From NCBI GenBank assembly GCA_014084085.1, contig NPFB01000186.1, forward strand, positions 38,352-102,351: DNA of 64,000 bases. The letters are read 5' to 3'. Source of the DNA: Hondaea fermentalgiana. Lineage: Eukaryota; Sar; Bigyra; Thraustochytrida; Thraustochytriidae. The notes under the pieces were generated by a model, which worked only from the letters and a program-made list of their open reading frames with translations, searched no databases and was not told where the DNA came from. Positions 57,812 through 64,000 of this stretch are shown here, in pieces. Position numbers and translations under genes: made by a program. Positions within the stretch are counted from its first letter, which is position 1; each line of letters opens with the position of its first letter.

Positions 57812-60800
57812 TGTCTAGTCCTGTCTCGTCTCGTCTGTCTGCACCTCGCGCCGCGAGCCCGAGGGCGCCGCGAGTCAAGGCTCGAGCGCAGCCAGCCGGG
57901 ACCGCGAGGTCGGCGCGCGTCGCAGCCAGGCGCGCGCGGACCGAGGCGCCGAGGTCGCGGCTCTGGTCCCGGGGTGGACTCGCGACGCTGGCAGAGACCG
58001 GCCTGGGTCCTGCGATAGACAGATTGCTTTGCTTGCTTTGCTTGCTCGCTTGCTCGGTCGCTTCGGTCGCTTGCTTGCTTGCTTGCTAGTCTGCCTGCCT
58101 CTGTCTACCGGCCGGAGAGAGCAGCCAGGGGAGATTTGAAAATGAATGAATGATGAATGAATGTTGACAGCGAATACGAAGAAGCAGACAGCGGATTTCA
58201 AAAGCGGAGCAAGAAAGCTTTTCTCCCTTTCTTTCACATTTCCGACTTCTTTCAAACTTTTTTTCCTTCCTTCCTTCCTTCCTTCCTTCCTGCTTCCTTC
58301 TTTTTTTGTTTCTTCCCTTCTTTCTAAATTTTCCTCTCGACCCGTTTCTTTTCATTCTCCTTCTTTCTTCCTGACTCCTCCCCGCCCTCTTCTGCCACTC
58401 GCTTGGCCTCGCCGCTTCCTCCCGCCGCGCCTCGCCTCGCCTCGCCTCGCCTTGCGCTCGCGCAAGGCTGATGGCGCAGGCGCAGACAGCGAGCGACAGC
58501 GAATGCAACTCGGCTGAGACCGGGAGGAGCAGAGGGTAGGAAGAGAAGGGTCGCACTGCGTCCCGTCGCGCAAGCCTGGCGTAGCGCACCGTCCGCTGCA
58601 GCTGCAGCTGGCTGCAGCAACCAGGGCAACTGTTAGTAGTGGGAGGGGGAACGGCGAGAGGGAGGATCGGCTTCCGGACGGAGGCTGGCTGTTGCCTGGC
58701 TTTGCGTTGGCTTCTTCTGGCTTGCTTGCTGATTTTACTGTCGTACTTTGCTCGCTCGCGGCTTGGTCAACTGCCACTGCTTGCTTGCTTGCTTGCTTGC
58801 ACGCTTGCGTTCTTGCTTGCTTGTTTATTTTATTTGTTCGTCCGCAAACCCTCCTCCCATTCTTCCTCTTTCTTTTTTCTTTCTTTCTTTGATTGCCTCG
58901 CCACTCCTTCTTCCATCCACAGCGCCACACACTTTGCCCATCTACCATCCGCCATCCATCCCACCCATGATTACGCGGGCGTCCCCACACTCAGACCGCC
59001 CTTGCTGACTGCATCCGCCCTACCTGCTGTGGTAAAGCACTGTGGGTGGTTCCGCGACTGCGGGCACCACGAGCGACCGAGCCACCTCCCTCCCTCCTCT
59101 TTCCACCTCTGACAAACGCCAGTCCCTCTCCCTCCCTCCCTCCCTCCCTCCCTCCTTCTCTCACTCTCTCTCCGAGACCGCCGCGAGTCCAGGCTCGCGG
59201 CCGGCCGTGCAACGCGGGCGAGCCGCCCTGGCGGTCGGCCGGTCGGTCGGTGGCCTGGCTGTTAGCTTCTTTGGCTTACCGGGCCAGGCATGGCTGGCTT
59301 GGCTCGGCCTGGTCCTGGGGTCCGAACGAGCGACAGCGAGCGACTGCGATATGCGACCAATCGCAACAAGTTGGCGTCGATTCCGAGAGTTTTACAGGTG
59401 CTTGCTTCGTTGCTTGGTTGCTTGATTGACTGCGTGCGGGAGAGGGCGACTGGCCGGCCAAGTTCGAGCTCGCTCGCTCGCTCGCACGCACCACGCGGAA
59501 TGGAATGGACGAAGTCGCGGAGCGGCGAGGCCAATGCAGCGCATTAAGAAGCAAAGAGACGCTGAGCTAAGCGAAAGAAGTGAACGAATGAACGGCCGGG
59601 CGAACGAACGGCTCCGAGGGAGCCCAAGCACAGTGCGCGGTCGCCATTGTCGCAGCACCAGAGCAAAAGTTCGGACAGTGCTTTTCGAAATATTGGTCAC
59701 GCTTTCTTTCCCCGTGACGACGGGGAGGCATGATAGAAATGGTAAAAGGATAAAAAAACAAGATTGACTGATGGCCTGACCGACTGATTGACTGATTGAC
59801 GGATAGTCAACTCAAGCCCGAGCCAAGCGCGAGCATCCAGAGAAAGGGAAGTCAAGGCCCCCGCTCCAGGCCGATGATCTTTGCGCGCGTTCATCCCTTC
59901 CTTTCATTCCGTTTTTCCTGCTTCGATAATGTCTGTCTGCCAAAGGTGGCTGATGAAAATGATATGGGTCTGCAGCGAGGCTGCTCTTAATCAGTCCGTG
60001 ATACCTCGAGCGTGCGGGAAACGGACGACGGAGGCAAAAAAGATTGCGATGGAACGGGCGCACCGCGTTGCACCCTGCACAGCGAGCGCGCAGCAGCAGC
60101 GTTTCGTCCCTGGTGCACGCTATCTTTTCCATAGACTCGAGCGCGCGAGAAGTCACCCTCTCGCTCCCTCCATCGCTCGCTCGGTATACGCCGTCCAAAC
60201 TGGCTGCGTGAATCCTTCACTACTTACGCACTCACTCATGCGTACTCACGAATTCGTGCCGGCTGCCACTGCTTTCCAGAGGTGGCCAAGTCGACATCTT
60301 GTGCCCGCCACCGCTGCTGCCAACCGCAGAACACCCACCAAGCCGTAAGTCTCTAGTAGCCGGCTACCCACACCTTCCGCAGCACCACGAACGGACTAAC
60401 TGTAAATGTAACCAAACCAACCAACGATGGAACGAGCCTCAGTAAGACAGCCAACCTACAACCGCAGATGTCGATGGATGGATAGGTGGATGGGTTGAAT
60501 GAACGATCGATGCATCGATCGATGGATCGATTGATCAATCGAACCAGCAAATCGAACCCCCCCCCTCCCCCCTCCCCCCCAGGAGCGTAATCGTCTTGCT
60601 TCCTTCCTGCGCCGGCCGTTACTGCCGGCCGTCGCGGAGCGGTCGGTCACCCGGAGAAGACCAACTTACAGTCGTGACCAGGCAGGCAGGCAGGCAGGGG
60701 CTGACAAGCACGCGACAGTAACAACCAACTGCAACGAGCAGCGCAGCTCGTCTTGTCCGCGCCCGTCCCCCCCGCGCCTTCTTCCTCGTCGGCGCGCGAC

Positions 60801-61828
60801 TGCGAGGTGCAGGGCAAACATCAGCCGGCCCGGCCTCGTCGCGGCTGCGTCCGACCTGCCAGCCAGTTGCTGTTGCGACCAGACGCCCTGTACCCTCTTT
60901 GCTGGTCTCGTGCCTCCTCGCTGCGGCTCCCCTCCTCCGCTCCGGCTGCAGCTGCAGCTAGCTGCACACGCCGCCAGTGCCGCACGCAAGTGCTGCTCAC
61001 ACGCGACCGCCGAGCCTGCAAGGGACGCGGCCTCGGGTCGAGCAAGGCGCAGTCGGAGCGGCGGCCGCGACATTCGCAGCCGCTTGAGGCGTGAGGCCTG
61101 GCTGCTGGCCGGTGCAGCGATCGCTCGCTCGCTCGCTTGGCTTCATTTCATTCGAGTTGTCGTGCCAGGGAGCGTGGACCCGCAGCCGGCACGTGGAGGG
61201 GATGGGATTGCATGCACGCACGCGATGCGAAGGGCCGCGGCGAGCGACACTGCGAGCCGAAGCGCGGCGGATGGATACTACGCGAACAAGAAGGAACATA
61301 CATGAAAACCAAAGCAAGGAAAAGCTGCACACACGCACATGCGGCGAGGAAGCACGCCCACGAGAGCGAGCTCCCCGTAAGCGAGCGAAGTACCGTCACG
61401 ATGGCATGCAGTCGGGCGATCGCTGGATCGATTGATTGAACGATGGATCGATCGGTGGCGGCCGGGTCGACCGATTGCTGGATCGATCGATCCATCGATC
61501 GATGGCTGGCTGGGTCAATCGATGGATCGATGCTCCCACCCTCACTGCGCCTGCGCTGCTTCCTCATCGCACCGCACTGCGATCCCGCGCACACCCCGTG
61601 GCCTCGCTGCACACGTGACCTTCCCTTCAAAATGCATGTTTGCATGCTTGCATGCAGGCAAGGTCTGCCGGGTCGCGGCGCTTGTCCACTTGCTTGCTTG
61701 CTTGCTTGTTTAGGCGATTTCTTCTGCCTGTCCCGTACGCGTTTCTTTGTCCTTGGCGTGGGTCAGGGCCGATCAAATATCTTTCTTTCTCTCGCAGTCA
61801 ATCGATCCATCGATCCATTGCTAGTTCC

Positions 61829-61863
61829 GTCGGTCGGTCGGTCGGTCGGTCGGTCTGTCGGTC
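61829..61863. repeat. (GGTC)n tetranucleotide array
   Basis: About eight GGTC units with one GTCT interruption, close to a GATC-rich mixture. Confidence 0.9.
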
Positions 61864-64000
61864 GCGCAGCGTGTCAACCACGCCCTGCTCGAAAGATCTT
61901 CCAGAGCTCAGTCGCAAGTGGCCTTTGCGCTCGCAATCTGCAGCTGATCTTCGCGAGCTGCGACGAAGCCTCCAGACTTGCTCGCTTGCCCTCGCCTCAC
62001 GTCCGAAGAATCTCCCTCTGTTCGCGTCTGTCCAAGGAAGGAGCCCCTCCCGGCGCCGGCGCACACTCCAGAGCAGAGCAGCAATGAGCAGAGCAGGACG
62101 GCTCAGGCCGGCCGACCTGGCTGCTGCTGCACGCAAACGGAGAGGGCGCCTGGTTCGTTCATGCATTCGTGCGTTCACCTGCGTGCAGCCGTGCTGGGGA
62201 CGGCCGGGCGTCTCCTGCACTGCGCGCAGCAAGGAAGCAAGGAGGCTCTGCGCGCGCTGCCTGCTGGCGGCTGATCGGAACGCGGCTTGGACGGAGACCG
62301 ACAGGCTTGCGGTAGGTCGGACGATGGATCGGTTGAACGGTTGATCGAGCGCTCGAATCGACTCCGAACCGAACACTTGGCAAGCAAGCAAGCAAACTGT
62401 TTTTTATTGAAAGCAAGCGTCGCGCCTGCGCACGGGAAAAAGCGCGAAATGAGTCACAGGTAAGAACGATGAAGCCCGCGAACTGCTGGCGGACGCGAGC
62501 GAGCGATGGCGAACGACCCCATGCCTGCGATCATCTGTATGCTTGCATGCCGCACCGTCCATCTATCCATCGTGCATGTTGCCGTCCATACAACAGGCGG
62601 GCTTACCATCTGGAAAAGGATACGTTTCATCGCCGCCGAATTGCCGCGCACGCTGCCGGCTTTCGCTAGCTGGGTTCGATCGGTGGCGGCAGGCAGGCGT
62701 CCGTCCCTCGGGCACGGCAGACAGACAGACAGACGGACAGACGCACAGCAGTCTGTCCATCGCAGCGAGGACAAGGACAAGGACAAGCGCGGATGCACAG
62801 CAGGGTGAGCGGGTTCACCCGTCTCGCCCACCGACCCTCGGGCGGCGGTCGCGAGATCGCGCGTGCGAAACGAGCGCCATTCGTGACCACGCTGGCCGGC
62901 CTCTCGGTCTCTCTCGAGAATCTGCGAGCTGCGCAGAAGATGGCGCCGCGAACGAAGGAGCGAGCTCGCTGATGCAAGTCGTCGAGTGACGGCTTCCGCG
63001 GACTCGCAGCGAGAGGCGGAGACGCCGAAAAGCAAAGCAAAGCAACGTGACGTGAAGCAGGCGCGCCTCCAGCCCCCGCGCCTTGACATCAAGTTGGCGT
63101 GCGCGCGTGCGCCCGTGCGTGCGTGCCTGTTCTACCTTCGCGCGCGCAGCAAGCAACTGACTCTCTGAAGGTCTGAACGAGGCTTCGCGAACCGGGCTGG
63201 AACCGAAATCTCGAGGTATGCAAGGACCAGAACGTCCAAAAGTCGTGACATCACGTCCGGACGATGGTCTATCTCTCTGGCCTGGCCGCTGTTCCGAAGG
63301 AATCCATCTACGCAACACCGTCCCTGCGAGCTCGCCCGCGTGCTGTCGTACCTGCCGCGTTCCGTCCTCGGCCACGACGAGCACCAGGCCCCGGCCGCAG
63401 TCGATCGGTCGCTGTCGGTCGCAGTCGCGCGGAGAGACTTTACAGGGACGCATCTCATCACACTGGAGCTAGGAGCTAGCTGCTTCCCATCCGCGCTCGA
63501 GCTGCCGAGAGGCCGCCGGCCACTCGGCCTTTTCTTCGTCTGAGCATCGGAGCTAAGGAAGGCAGGCAGGCAGGACGACGTCGCTGCTAGTCGAGACGCC
63601 TCGCGCTCCAGCCGCAGAGGCGCAGCCGCAGCGCTCGCTGTCGAGGTAGGGAAGCTATCTTCGTTTCCTTGTCGGCTGCCACTGGCGTGACTGCACTGCT
63701 GCTTTTTTGAAAATTCGAGTTTCAAATCTTTGCCTCTGCCGGCCTGGCTGCTCGTCGTCAGCCTCAGGCAGGGGCTGGCGACGCCGCAGTGGCCGCGCCG
63801 CGCGCAAGAGATTCCCGGCCTGCGTTCGAGCGCGCCCCGCGCCGCAGAGGTTAGGTCGAGAATCTGTCCCTCCCTCTTTCGCCTCGCCGTGACGTGGGCT
63901 TGGCTGGCTTTGCGTGCCGAGGCGGCCAGTCAGCACGCACGTACTGCACGCGCACACACACGCCCGCCCTCACACCGCCTCGAGACGAGAGCGTCGACAT

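Larger units (their letters stand above)
57001..64000. other. 7-kb tract of short tandem repeats, no supportable gene
   Basis: Dense short arrays and no protein-like frame. Examples: GTTGC (about 57111-57150), TGTC (57779-57805), CTTG/GCTT (58021-58090), TTCC (58264-58292), CTCGC/GCCTC (58430-58455), CTCC (59123-59155), GATCGATC mixtures (60475-60545 and 61430-61530), GGTC (61829-61863), CAGA (about 62727-62745) and AAGGAC (62770-62788). I saw no tRNA, rRNA or transposon signature. One short plus-strand frame at 63340-63543 has mildly protein-like composition but is not convincing. Confidence 0.5.

Noticed and set aside
61430..61530. GATCGATC/GATCGATGG-rich tract considered as a CRISPR-like or restriction-related array
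   Set aside because: Units are 4-8 bp and irregular, with no unique spacers of constant size; it is a degenerate microsatellite in a eukaryotic genome.
63340..63543. Small plus-strand frame with mildly protein-like sequence
   Set aside because: It is short, has no recognisable motif, lies in repeat-rich DNA and has competing frames of similar length on both strands.
1..64000. Search for transposons, reverse transcriptase, integrase, viral genes, tRNA or rRNA
   Set aside because: I saw no catalytic motif of mobile elements, no viral structural or replication gene, and no tRNA box A/B pair with a foldable cloverleaf.

Overview
The window is nuclear DNA of a flagellated protist, most likely a stramenopile and possibly a labyrinthulomycete (thraustochytrid); this placement is inferred from gene content and architecture, not proven. 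The evidence is: mostly single-exon genes about 0.05-1 kb apart on both strands, a few GT-AG introns (85-288 bp), GC-rich sequence with tetra- and pentanucleotide arrays between genes, and a gene set that is eukaryotic throughout. It includes a START lipid-binding protein, a WW-FF protein, golgin-84, maspardin, a mitochondrial carnitine carrier, an ammonium transporter, an AP2-domain regulator and the cilium protein CFAP298. There are no rRNAs, tRNAs, transposons or CRISPR arrays that I can support. Three runs of exactly 100 N (14674-14773, 25815-25914, 47876-47975) are assembly gaps in very GC-rich sequence.

Layout. 0-12 kb: START protein, WW-FF protein, a two-exon BIVM-type papain-like protein, a TPR protein, a two-exon ankyrin-SAM protein, a RIIa-domain protein and a multipass membrane protein, tightly packed in alternating orientation. 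12-14 kb: ammonium transporter. 15.5-29 kb: two-RRM protein, golgin-84, CFAP298, an O-fucosyltransferase-like type II membrane protein, a membrane-anchored chalcone-isomerase-like protein broken by a gap, an unknown protein with a duplicated 3' end, and maspardin. 29.9-46.5 kb: a 2431-residue ARM/HEAT-like protein, a coiled-coil protein, an ankyrin/LisH/CTLH/WD40 fusion, a small four-TM protein and one doubtful small CDS. 48.9-56.6 kb: an acidic unknown protein, the carnitine/acylcarnitine carrier (three exons) and the AP2/ERF protein. 56.6-64 kb holds no gene I can support and is filled with short tandem repeats.

Five genes had to be rebuilt from exons using splice signals and matching phase (BIVM-type, ankyrin-SAM, maspardin, four-TM protein, carnitine carrier); reading frames alone miss their termini. 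Several long frames open at GTG or TTG, so I moved their starts to the first plausible ATG. I see no operon-like system. The genes share two loose themes: cilium-related functions (CFAP298, the RIIa protein, perhaps the giant repeat protein) and membrane, lipid or nitrogen physiology (START, carnitine carrier, CHI-like protein, ammonium transporter).
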